A stretch of DNA of 60,976 nt from Triparma columacea (lineage: Eukaryota; Sar; Bolidophyceae; Parmales; Triparmaceae). The position numbers were made by a program, and so were the translations under genes. Under the pieces are notes generated by a model, which was given only the letters and a program-made list of their open reading frames with translations, ran no database searches and was not told the DNA's origin. Each line of letters begins with the position of its first letter. The first letter of the stretch is position 1. Positions 1 through 10,902 of the stretch are shown in pieces. The stretch lies in assembly GCA_030267965.1 (NCBI GenBank), contig BRYA01001167.1, positions 1-60,976 of the forward strand. The letters are read 5' to 3'.

Positions 1-64
1 TAACCCTAACCCTAACCCTAACCCTAACCCTAACCCTAACCCTAACCCTAACCCTAACCCTAAC
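1..64. repeat. Telomere repeat array (CCCTAA)n
   Basis: About ten tandem CCCTAA units begin at base 1. The last units degenerate to ACCATA before the subtelomere. The C-rich strand reading inward from the left edge means that base 1 is at or near a true chromosome end with a TTAGGG-type telomere, as in many stramenopiles, animals and fungi. The array is short, so the assembly probably stops inside a longer telomere. Confidence 0.97.
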
Positions 65-1106
65 CATAACCATAACCCCACTTTTCTAACCTAACCCACT
101 TTTCTAACCTAACCCACTTTTCTAACCTAACCCACTTTTCTTCTCCTTACTTCTCCTTACTTCTCCTTACTTCTTCTTACCTACACTTCACTTTACTACA
201 CTTCACTACACTACACTTCACTACACTTCACTACACTTCACTACAATTCACTACACTTCACTACACTTCACTACACTTCACTCACACAATTACACACTCC
301 CAACCCCCACACCATTCTACCTTATACTCTTCTCTCCTCTCTCTTCTATCAACTCCTCTAATACACTCACACAATCATACATTCACACACTCAAACACCA
401 CTCTACCTTATTCCCTCCTCTCCTCTACTCTTTCCTATCAACTTCTCTAACACACTCACACAATTACACACTCCCCAACCCACATCCCACAATTCCTTAT
501 ACTTTTTTCTCCTCCTACTCTCTTCTCTTAACTTCTCTAACACACTAACACACTCACACACTCACACCCTCACACACCACTCTACCTTATACCCTCCTCT
601 CAACTTCTTCCACTTTACCTACTTTACCCACTTTACCTACTTTACCCACCTTAACTTCTTTACCCACTTTCCTCATTTTACCCAACTTACCCATTTTACC
701 CACTTCACCCATTTCACCCACTTAACCCACTTTCACACACCACATAATCCATTTCCCTCTATACTCTCCACTCCCCTTTTCTCAACCCTTAACTCTTCTC
801 TCTCCTCTCCAAAACTACATTCACACTACTTTTATTCATCTCAATACACATTCATTACACTTCCATTATTCCCACAAACTACAATACCACTGCCACAACT
901 CTTCAAAACTCCATAAACATCTACTACACTTCCACAATACGCACAAACCACTTTAACAATCCCACAATACATCTACGACAATTCACAATACTCACAAACA
1001 ACTTTTACATTGCCACAGTACTCAACATACACCTAAAACACTACACAATTATCACAAAAATACCAAATCAAATCAATTTTCTCTACAAATGTTGCTGCCT
1101 TATTAG
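65..1106. repeat. Subtelomeric region, G-free pyrimidine-rich low-complexity repeats, no gene seen
   Basis: The region is built of degenerate short repeats. There are three copies of an 18-base unit containing CCCACTTTTCTAACCTAA (about 77-140), then TTCTCCTTAC units (141-180), CTACACTTCA units (about 181-280), CTCACACA/ACACTC stretches, and TTTACCCAC units (about 610-730). The + strand has no G from base 1 to base 891 and only scattered G from there to about 1080. I see no credible reading frame. The block lies between the telomere and the stop codon of the START-domain gene. Confidence 0.85.
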
Positions 1107-4100
1107 TCATGCCCCATCCTCATCTTTGGGCACAACACTGCCTAATCTAGCCTTCCCACTTCTTAACCCTATAATATCTCTACCATCAGCGCCTCCAACA
1201 CTTGCTCTCCTAAAGTTTGATCCAAAAACACCTGCTAGACCACCCTCAGCTTCAGCATCAACACTTGCTCTCCTTACACTCTCTTTCCTTCTAGCATCTC
1301 CATCTGGTGGAATGAACTCTACAGGCACTGTAGCCTTCATCACATCAGTAAACCACTCTGGCTGCTCCTCTTCCCATTTAGCCCAGTTTAAGCCAACCCA
1401 TTTCTTAATTTCTCCTTCAATTGAGACCCAGTGATGTCTTGAGAACATAAAGACTACAATCTTAATAGCATCACTTTCACCTTCAAGGAAATATGCCATA
1501 GAATAGTCTTTTGATTTCTGTGTGCTCCAGAAGGTGTGCCAGTACTTCTTCTCAATGTTCAAAAAGAAGACAGCAAAGCATAGGGTAGTTATTGGTATGA
1601 AATACTTCACAAATGATGATGCAATATCAATTGGCTGCGCATCAACATGAGGTGAACCTAAATATATGGACATTGGTAGGCTTCCCATTGTCAATAAAAG
1701 ACCAAATAACCAATAGGCTCCTCCTACTTCATTGGGGTGTCGCAATTGCGCAGTTGATGTGAAGTCTACAATAATCTTTCCAACCACTCTGAATAGAATA
1801 CTACTTACAATCTCTAACCTACCCCCAACTGGCAACCAGTACCAAAAGTCTCCCCTCAAAACCTTAACCAAAATGTACAGGCCAAGGTCTGCTCCAATGT
1901 AGAGAAAGGCCCAACTACCCCCAATCAACCCAAGAAGAACTATTGTTGTACACCTTATTAGAAGCATCCCTGCTGACAACAGCAACATGGACACAAACAC
2001 TACTGTTCTCTTGCTTGCTTTTGCTGGTATGTACCCATAGAAGGCTGGTGTCTGTTCTCTCCCAGAGGGGTCTGTGTCCCAGTCATAACTAATTGTTGCA
2101 GAGGCAAAGCCTGTTGTAATTGCTGACACTGCAACTGAAAGCCATGCTGAAGTTCCAACATTTTTGTCACTGGTTGCAATAGCCATAAGTTGGATGATAA
2201 CTCCAGGGATTGCCTCAGCAAACATCTCAAGCACTTTCATAACTGTCATCTCCAACATTGCCTCCACTGCAACCCCAACCTCTTGCTTTGCTCCAGTTGC
2301 CACCCTGTAAGCATCAACAGCAGGCTTAAATCCAATCAAAATTGGAAGCCACTCCCTAAGCACCCTCACCATCCCCAACTTCTTATTCTGACCCCAAACA
2401 CAAATCATCTGAAGCCCAATTGATGCCACCAAACTTGCCAAAGAAGCCTTAAAGTATCCATACTTCTTATCACTCCAAAACATGTAGGTCACATACACAT
2501 CAGTAAGCAAATCTGTAATACTAGTAATAGCCCCAACAGTCACTCTTGCCTTCAACCCCCAAGGAACTTCCTCCAATAGCCTGTAGCTAATTGTCTCAAG
2601 CATGGGTCTGAACCATTCATATTCCTCATCAAGCTCCTGTAGAGCAGGGAAATTTAAGATAAAGGCATCCACTGCAGCAATTGGCTGAGTATTAATAGCC
2701 AAACTCCTTGCTAGAGACTCCCCAATCTCTCTTCCATCCTTCTCCTGCAGCTCAATCGCCTTACCCTCTACCCTCTTCAACTTACTCAGCTTGTTCTTGA
2801 CAACAGCGCCAAGCAATGGTGTGACAAACGCATACTTTTCTGCAGCTTGTCTCAGAATATAGTTTGACCCTATAAATAAACTGACAGCATCCTCCTTTGT
2901 CATTCCCTTTTTCCTCAAACTCAATGCAACCAACAGTTGCTCACCCAACAACTGTCCTATTTTGTTAGAATCTAAACCTGAATAGTCTTGTGTAGTATCA
3001 CTCACAGCTAGTAAAGAAACCAATGCGCCTTCATTATCCAAGCCAACACTTGCTCTCCTAATACTTGCGCTCAAAACACCTGCAAGACCCCCCTCAGCTT
3101 CACCATCAACACTTGCTCTCCTAATGCTCTCTCTTCTTCTAGCATCTCCTTCTGATGGAATGTATTCAACTGGCACTCTAGCTCTCATTGCTACATCAAA
3201 CCATTTTGGCTTCTCCTCCTCCCATCTATCCCAATTTGCCTCCACCCAAGTTTTTACGTCCTCTTCAATTGCCTTCCAATGATGCTTAGAGTACTTAAAT
3301 GTGCACTTTGCTTTAACAGCATCTGAACCCTCTCTGAAATTCTTTATTGCCAAGTCCTTACCCCTTTGCAAGCTGTAAAAGGTGCCCCAGTATTTTTTCT
3401 CAATGTTAAAGAAAAATACAGCAAATAACACAACTGTACATGGTATAAATATTCCAACTACTCTCCATGCTAATTTGAGTACATTCTCTGCAACATCTTC
3501 CCTTTCAGCTAAAATTATAGCTACTGGAAGACTTCCAATCGTCAATACAATTCCAAACATCCAATACATCCCTCCAACTTCATTAGGATGCCTAAACTGC
3601 ACAATTGATGTAAAGTCTGTGACTACCTTCACCATTACTCTAGCTAGAATACTATTCACTATCTCTACATTGCCACCAAGAGGCATCCAATACCAAAAGT
3701 CTCCTCTCAAGACCTTCACCATTAAGTATAAACCAAGATCAGCACCAACATAGAGAGAAACCCACTTACTACCGAGTAGCCCCAACATTACTATTGTCAT
3801 GCACCTTACAACAAGCATACATGCGCTAAGGAGCATCATTGTAACAAATATGATTGATCTTTTGGTGGGATTTGAAGGTAGATAGCCATAGAAATCAGGC
3901 ACTTGCTCTCTCTTCACTGGGTCAGTGTCATAGTCATAACTGATAGTTGCAGAGGCAAAGCCTGTTGTAATTGCTGACACTGCAACTGAAAGCCATGCTG
4001 TAGTTCCAACATCTTTGTCACTGGTTGCTATAGCCATAAGTTGAATAATTACACCAGGGATGGCTTCAGCAAACATTTCAACCCCTTTCATGTAAGCCAT

Positions 4101-7100
4101 CTCTGTCAGAGCATTAATTGCTTGTCCAGCCTCTTGTTTTCCTCCCGTTGCAACCCTGTAAGCATCAACAGCAGGCTTAAAGCCAATCAAAATAGGAATC
4201 CATTCCCTTAGCAGCCTCAAAATCCCCAACTTCCTGTTCTGCGCCCAAACACAGAACATTTGCATCCCAATTGACACCACTAAACTTGCCAAAGATGCCT
4301 TAAAGTACCCATACTTCTTATCACTCCAAAACATGTAAGTGACATACACATCAGTGAGCAAATCGACCATGCTTGTGGCAGCACCAACAGTGACCCTTGC
4401 TTTCAAGCCTAAGTTAGACTTCATAAATAGTTTCGTAACTATATCCTCAAGCATGGGCCTTAACCACACTTGTTCATTCATAACCTCCTGCACTTCAGTG
4501 AATTGATGCGCCCATTCATCCACAGCATGAGCAGCAGTCAAAGTGGTCAACATTACTGCTGTCATTGCACTCCCAATCTCCCATCCCTTGGCTTCCTCCT
4601 CACTATTATCTTCTCCCTCATTTGTCGCTCTCCTTTTGAATTTGTTCATGACCACAGCATACAGCATAGTTCTCATGAAACCATGCTGCTCTATAATCTC
4701 TCTCAGTGTCCTATTGGTAGCAATAAATTCCCTCACTACTTCTACCTTACTGTCCCCAACATTTCTTCTATTCACTCTCTCCATCAGCTGCTCTCCAAAC
4801 CTGCTCCCGTCCTGTTCCCCTGCTTCATTGCTGCTCAGCAGATTATCAAAGTAGTAAGCAGCATCAGTTGCTATGCCCAGGTGCTTTATTACACTCTGTT
4901 TGCTGGCAGCTTTTCCTAAACCCTCCTGTCTAGACATTATTTCAACGTCTGTCTTCATCTGGCCTGCCTCTGAGAACCTTAAAGCTGTGAGATGCCCTTC
5001 GTGTTCAACTGTGATTACAAGTGTGTTGTTGTTAACTCTGACAAGCTTGAGCTTGGAGTCAACTCGATGTTTAAGGTTCCAGAAGAATGCTGCAATTTCC
5101 TTGTGGGATGATCTCACAGTTATTGAAGTCTTCCCCCATCCCATTCTCTTCTCTGCCTTTATCAATGTCTGTCCAGACAATGCATTACTGATCTCTTGAG
5201 CTCCTTGAATCTCGTCAAAGTGACTTTCAACCCCTGGCATTCCCTCAATTGCAATCTCCTCAAACTTTGCAATGATCTGCTGTCTCTCAAAGGCGTTTAT
5301 CTCATTGCTCTTGTCAAACTTCTTCCTCAAGTCTGAGACTTGTGCAAGAAAAATTGGTACAATCTTTTTAACAATGGAGGAGAAGAAAATACCACCAAGG
5401 CCAAGGTCTACCTTTGTTGTTAAAGTCACTGATGTCTGTGGCACACCTCCAATAGAGTCAAGTGGCTCAAATACCCATACTGTGTGTACCTTCACTAACA
5501 CATTCCCAGCCTTCACTGGAAAGTCCACCTGGAGCTCCTCTGTGTCTGCAACATCAATGATAACTTTGCCATCATGTTGCTTGAACCACGTAACTTTATT
5601 CCTCCCATCACGAGGAACAAAACCAGGGATGCCAAGGTTCCTTGTTGTTATGTAGTAGAGAGTGTGGGGATTAACATTTACTACCTTCATAGTGGTTATC
5701 CCATTCATTTTAGCTTTCTTCATTTCGAATCTACTATTTAGACTGATAATTTCATTTGCTGCACACTCCTCCACACTCGCATCAACCACAGTAGTGGCAA
5801 AACCAGTTCCACTGCTTGCCCCATCAACATGAACTAGCTTCATTTTGAACCTCTCATCAGGACTCTTCAAATCATAAAAGTTCTCCTCCTTCTTGCACTT
5901 CTCATAAAACTCCTTCCCCTTCCTGATTGCAGCCTTCTCCTCGTCAGTATAATCTTGGGGTTCATTCTTGATGATGTTGGCAAGAGAGGCCAGTGCAGCC
6001 GTATCAACCTCTTCATCCCGCTGGAAAGTTTTTGCAATGTTGTGAACAACTCCTAAGACTTTGGGGGCTAAGCGATTCAAGACAGGAACTGGAATATGAC
6101 CGCCCAAATCGAACTCCTGTCTAATGTTTATATGGCACTGATTTACTTCACCTTCAACAGCCTGCACATTGGTAGCAGTGAAGATTGCTGTGGTTTTCCC
6201 CCTTACCAATTTGCCCATGCTACCTCCGTAGTCAACCTCTTCACCGATTGGCATTGGCTTGACACCTACTGACACTCTGTCATTTTTGTCTCGCTTCCAA
6301 ATGAAGTGCATCAAAAACTCTCTATTTCGTAGCAGCCCCGGCATCTTTCTGACAAACGCAAAGAACTTCTCATTGATCCTCCCTCCCTGATTTCTGACCT
6401 CAAACCTTGCTGGGTTTCCTTCTTCTCTGTCTGTATAGGCTCTTGCCCTGCTGCAGAGCAAGAAATACCATGCAGCAGCTGTGGGTTTATCATGGTTAAT
6501 TACATTTGACATTTCATATCTCCCCCCCCCCTCTTAATACCACTTACCTTCCTCAGCCGTGCAATCTGCCATTCCCTCTGCTTGCACAAGCGTGATGCTC
6601 CTCTCCTTTGTTTTTTGCTGCCCGTGCTTTACCCCCATCTTGACACCTTGATAAGGTGAAGCAATATCCTCCCATCCACCGACACCTCCAAAGAGCTTCT
6701 CCAACTCCCCAAACACCTTTTTCTGGTCCTCCTCCAACTCAACACCCTCCCTCATCCTCTCCACCAAGGCCCCCCTGACCTCGGCGTCAACCTCCTTCCC
6801 ATTCCTCCTAAACTTCTCCTTCAACCTGTTGGCCTCAATAAGCTGACTCTTTGCAAGGTAGTCAATGGCATTGGCCATCACTGTCTTATGAATGCCACTA
6901 AATTTCAGATCAACTGTCTGAACGCGTGTGACTCTACAGACATTTGGGGCAATCTCATTGAAGAAGTAGACACCTCTAGACTCTGCTAGCACAAATCCTT
7001 CCTTACTGAGGTCCTTGAAGCCTCCTCCAGGGCACTCTGTCAGCGGCACAAAAGCTACCATGTAGGAAGTCTGGCCATTCTCAAGTTTAACCTCCTTCCA

Positions 7101-10100
7101 CATGAACCACATCTCAAAGAGTCGATTGGTGGTGGCAGGGACCTTCACGCCCAAATGATAGTGCATGCTTCTAGTTCCCTCAAAATCATTCCTGATCACC
7201 CTTGGCAAGTTCCCTTCTTTTTGGTAGTGTTTTAAAGACTTCTCAAATGTGTCAAGCAGAAATTGCTCTGCCAACATACCCTCTGCTGACTTGTCCACAG
7301 TGACCCCAAAGGCTGCCCACACCTTGTCCCCCTCTCTCCACAGGAACTTGTCAATGCCCTCCTTCAGTGTCCCCTTGACTCTCTTCCCTTTTGTTTGAAG
7401 TTCCTTCTCTAGACTCCCAACCCTCTCCAACATTGCCTTCTCCTCTGTTGTCAGGTGCGGTGCTCTCGGCATGACCTCCTCCACAAAGTGTCTTTTCCTC
7501 CTCTCATCAATGAGACCAGGCTGTCTGAACTTGTCCATGACTTCATTGAAAATTCCCTTCAATGAGGTATAGGCAGACTTGTTGTCGCTTTTCCCGTCAC
7601 TTTTGAAACTAGGGCGGGCACTCTTGAAACTAGGGCGCACACTCTTGATTCTTGGGCGCGCACTCTTTGAGCTTTTGTTTGTGCTAATGCCAACTTCCGA
7701 TTTTGTCTCCGTTACACTCTCCTCTGCATTAAGAGTTCCCACCATGGTGACTGCAGTTTGTCCAAACCCAAAGTCAGTGAAGCTGAGCTCGCCCTTAATG
7801 ACACCTCGCTTGACAGTCTTGGTCTTTATTGACGCTAGAATTTCGACAAGCATGGCAGTTGCCTCCTCAGAAAGATCGTCCTCATCAAGGGGTGCCAATT
7901 CCATAATGTTCGTCGATTTGTCAGGAGAGACGACCCTGATGTCGAGGAGAAATTCGACGAACTTACTCCCCCTGTCGTAGTGCTTCCAGTAGACGAGTCT
8001 ATGAATGACCCCTTCCTTTTCGTCATACTCCTGGAGGGTCTTCCTTCGGAAGTTGCCCTGCTCGCAATCGGTGAGGAGAAAGTCAATGATCTTGTCGCGC
8101 TCGTCGTGGAACACATTAGCAAGCTCCATAACCTTCACATCGACGCCGGTAGAGTTATCGATGAGGCCTTCAACGGCTCCTCGGTCATCTAGAAGCTTGA
8201 CAAGTTTACCTTGTTCGAGACCAAGAGCTGCGTAATTGATGTCAACTTGTCCTTGCGTGGTGGAAGAGGCATGATTGGGGCTAGAGAGGGACTGCCGGGA
8301 GTCTTTGTTCGTGACGGTGTTGTCAGGATCTAATGTCATGACTGCGAAGTGGACAACATTGTAGCAAAAGTGAGAAAAAATTACAATGTTTCAACTCGTC
8401 CTCCCGCGACTCTCCCGCTCTCGTCTAGAGTATTTAATTGTGCTCTTTCTCTTCCGGCTCTCGACGCACAACTCACCTCGTCCCGTGTCCTCGTGACTAT
8501 TTTCAGAGTCTGCGGTAACGGCGATTATTGTGTTTGTTAGTCAACATGAAGAGATTTCCACGCGTGCTCCTCATTTCTGTGTAGCATATCAAGCGCCCCA
8601 CGCGGTTGCCGGAGACAGAACCCATGAGGTCGCTGCAGAAGCGCCCCATGCGGTCGCCGCAGACGGAACCCACGCGGTCGCTGGAGATGGATCCCATGCG
8701 GTCACCGCAGACCGGCACGCGCGCGCATGCGCCGCGGCCGCGGCCCGTCGAGCTCGACGCTTAGGGCCAGGCCCTCCGCGAACGGCTCCGTGCGTTCCGC
8801 ACGCAGGCGGTGAGAAAAAACTACAAAGTTTCAACGCGCCCTCCCGCGACTCTTCCGCTCTCTTCTAGAGTATTGAAATGTATTTTTCTTTTCCGCCTCT
8901 CAACGCACAACTCACCTCGTCCGGCGTCCTCATGACCATTTTCAGAGTCTGCGGTAATGGCGATTATGGTGTTTGTTATGTTAGTCAACATGAAGAGATT
9001 TCAACGCGTACTCCTTGTTTCTGTGTAGCATATCAAGCGCCCCACGCGGTTGCCAGAGACGGAACCCATGCGGTCGCCAGAGACGGATCCCATGCGGTTG
9101 CCACAGACAGGCGCGCACACGCGTGCGCCGCGACCGCGGCCCGTCGAGCTCGACGCTGAGGGCCAGGCCCTCCGCAAATGGCTCCGCGCGTTCCGCACGC
9201 AGGCGGTGAGAAAAACTACAAGGGTCTCCCCCCCTGCGACTCCCTGAATCGAACTTACCTTGGTCTTGTCCAGCGTCCTCATGAGAGCTTTTAGATGTAG
9301 AGACTGCGAAGGGGACAACATTGTTGCAACAGTGAGAAAAAACTACAAAGTTTCAACGCGTCCTCTCGCGACTCTCCCGCTCTCTCCCAGAGTATTAAAT
9401 TGTCCTTTCTCTCTTCTGGCACTCAATGCACAACTCACCTCGTCCGGCGTCATCATGACCATGTTCAGAGTCTGCGGTAATGGCGATTATGGTGTTTGTT
9501 ATGTTAGTCAACATGAAGAGATTTCAACGCGTGCTCCTCATTTCTGTGTAGCATATCAAGCGCCCCACGCGGTCGCCGGAGACAGAACCCATGCGGTCGC
9601 CGCAGAAGCGTCCCATGCGGTCGCCGCAGAAGCGCCCCATGCGGTCGCCGCAGAAGCGTCCCATGCGGTCGCCGGAGAAGCGCCCCATGCGGTCGCCACA
9701 GACGGAACCCACGCGGTCGCCGCAGACCGGCGCGTGTGCGCATGCGCCGCGGCCGCCACCCGTCGAGCTTGACGCAGAGGGCCAGGCCCTCCGCGAACGG
9801 CTCCGCGCGTTCCGCACGCAGGTGGTGAAAAAAACTACAAAGTTTCAACGCGCCCTCCAGCGACTCTTCCGCTCTCCCCTAGAGTATTAAAATGTATTTC
9901 TCTCTTCCGGCTCTCAACGCACAACTCACCTCGTCCGGCGTCCGTGTGATTGGGTCCTGGGGGGAGCTTGGAGGCAGCGTCGGTCTTGCCGGCATCATTC
10001 ACGACTCCAGCATCTGCGTTTACCTTGCCCTCGGCGATGATATCGAGATTATAGAGTGGGTCGTCATTGCGTGCAACCTTGAGCTCCCTGTCTTTGTCAG

Positions 10101-10266
10101 TCATACATTCAACCACTTCTCCTTCTTCATGATCTCCATCAGTTGTGTCCATGGTATCATTGTTATTGATGTCGCTTTTTAAAAGTCTGTTCTCAATGTC
10201 GTCCACGGTGTTGTTGCAACCAGCGTCCAACCTGGTAGGATCGTTACTAGTGGCGATGGTGTTCAT
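1107..10266 (-). CDS. Very large START-like lipid-binding, multi-transmembrane protein (about 2,548 aa in the 7-exon model)
   Basis: Proposed exons are 10266-9930, 9471-9439, 9303-9259, 8948-8916, 8509-8477, 8341-6548 and 6478-1107. All introns are phase 1 and GT-AG, and the total is exactly 2,549 codons. The strongest join is the 69-base intron 6547-6479 (GTAAGTG...CCCACAG). It restores a continuous START-like domain reading DCTAEE-AAAWYFLLCS. The acceptor at 8341 (TTCGCAG) and the exon-1 donor at 9929 (GTGAGTTG) bring an acidic 112-residue leader into frame. The protein has several START/Bet v1-like segments (8100-4900), then two nearly identical multi-TM blocks (about 4430-3190 and 2660-1320; both contain FWSDKKYGYFKASLASLV), each followed by paired RRAS motifs. 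It is probably a lipid-binding or lipid-sensing membrane protein of a large algal family. If the internal splicing is wrong, the two long coding pieces (8339-6534 and 6512-1107) still stand. START assignment is by motif; substrate is unknown. Confidence 0.8.
8602..8721. repeat. 24-bp minisatellite, about 5 units
   Basis: Five diverged 24-base units of the same family occupy the gene-proximal duplicated segment. Copy number therefore differs between the three sibling arrays (5, 3 and 7). Confidence 0.85.
9046..9117. repeat. 24-bp minisatellite, about 3 units
   Basis: Three 24-base units (GCGGTYGCCAGAGACGGA plus WCCCAT) lie in the next duplicated segment of the same intron array. They are related to the 9569-9736 array. 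Confidence 0.85.
9569..9736. repeat. 24-bp GC-rich minisatellite, about 7 units
   Basis: Seven 24-base units based on GCGGTCGCCGCAGAAGCGYC plus CCAT lie inside the first intron of the START gene. Because the unit is a multiple of three and has no stop in several frames, it creates long spurious reading frames on both strands. Confidence 0.9.
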
Positions 10267-10362
10267 GGTTTTGGGCGGAAGCTGAGCTTTGTGTGGAGGT
10301 CGGCAGGCGACTGATAATACGGTCTAGCAAGCTTCTCGGTCTTTGAGGCGTGTACACTGCCT

Positions 10363-10575
10363 TCAATCGAGGGGGGAACTTCGAGCGACCAGTTGAGAGT
10401 CTTTAAACTTCCTGTAGGAGGGACAGTCGCAGAGAACTTTGGTTCCTGCAGAAGCTGCGAAATATTCGCCGCCCGCCCTTCCGACCACCCGTAGGTAGAA
10501 CTTGACGAGGCTGAATCCGACTAGTACAACGACGGTACCAAAGAGGTGATTTAAGGGGTCAACAGGTGATGGCAC
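10363..10575 (-). CDS. Possible small single-pass membrane protein, 70 aa
   Basis: A short reading frame starts MPSPVDPLNHLFG and contains one hydrophobic segment (about residues 10-30, LFGTVVVLVGFSLVKFYL). It is followed by a basic and polar tail with a CDC motif. It lies 96 bases upstream of the proposed first exon of the START gene, on the same strand. I do not recognise a family. Amino-acid composition looks natural rather than low-complexity, but the frame is short and no splice partner is evident. It could equally be untranslated leader sequence of the START gene. Confidence 0.35.
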   Translation of the reverse strand: MPSPVDPLNHLFGTVVVLVGFSLVKFYLRVVGRAGGEYFAASAGTKVLCDCPSYRKFKDSQLVARSSPLD

Positions 10576-10902
10576 TGAGGAGGGGATGGAAGGAGGGACT
10601 TACGGGCGTTAGTTTGACGTACGGGTGATAGTAAGAATTAGGACGCAGCAGAACTTTGAAGGGGTGTATATCTATCGATTGAGAGCAGCGGGGTAAATAC
10701 ACTCAATCAAACCCAAAGCCAGTTGGGGGGGGGGGGCAGGCCCCATCATGTCATCATCACGATCAGGCCCATAGAACCCCTCAATATACCGCTCCGATCA
10801 ATGTGAAGCCTTTTCGCCCCTCTCCGCACATTCTTACGTTCCAAATGAGGAGTAAATTGCTTGTGCTCACGACGTTGGCTGGGAGCAGTTTGAGCTAGTA
10901 TT
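10576..10902. other. Intergenic spacer, divergent promoter region
   Basis: No convincing gene is seen. It holds a run of 11 G near 10725 and separates the leftward START-gene side from the rightward gene that follows, so it probably contains promoters for both directions. No clear core element could be identified. Confidence 0.5.

Larger units (their letters stand above)
8342..9929. repeat. Tandemly duplicated intron/mini-exon block
   Basis: Roughly 440-490-base segments recur. The anchor GTGAGAAAAAACTACAAAG, with small variations, appears near 8370, 8810, 9208, 9331 and 9826. ACAACTCACCTCGTCC recurs near 8469, 8909, 9432 and 9922, and TTTCAGAGTCTGCGGTAA near 8501, 8941 and 9464. On the - strand each segment holds a 33-nt exon candidate flanked by TACCGCAG and GTGAGTT. 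Introns 9438-9304 and 8476-8342 are both exactly 135 nt, as expected if one was copied from the other. The block is much more GC-rich than the flanking subtelomere. Confidence 0.85.

Noticed and set aside
8530..9772. Several + and - strand reading frames of 60-170 codons made of HAVAAEAP, MRSPQKRP or GDRMGRFC repeats
   Set aside because: They are generated by the 24-bp stop-free minisatellite and shift between frames in sibling copies. Splice evidence places this DNA in introns of the - strand gene.
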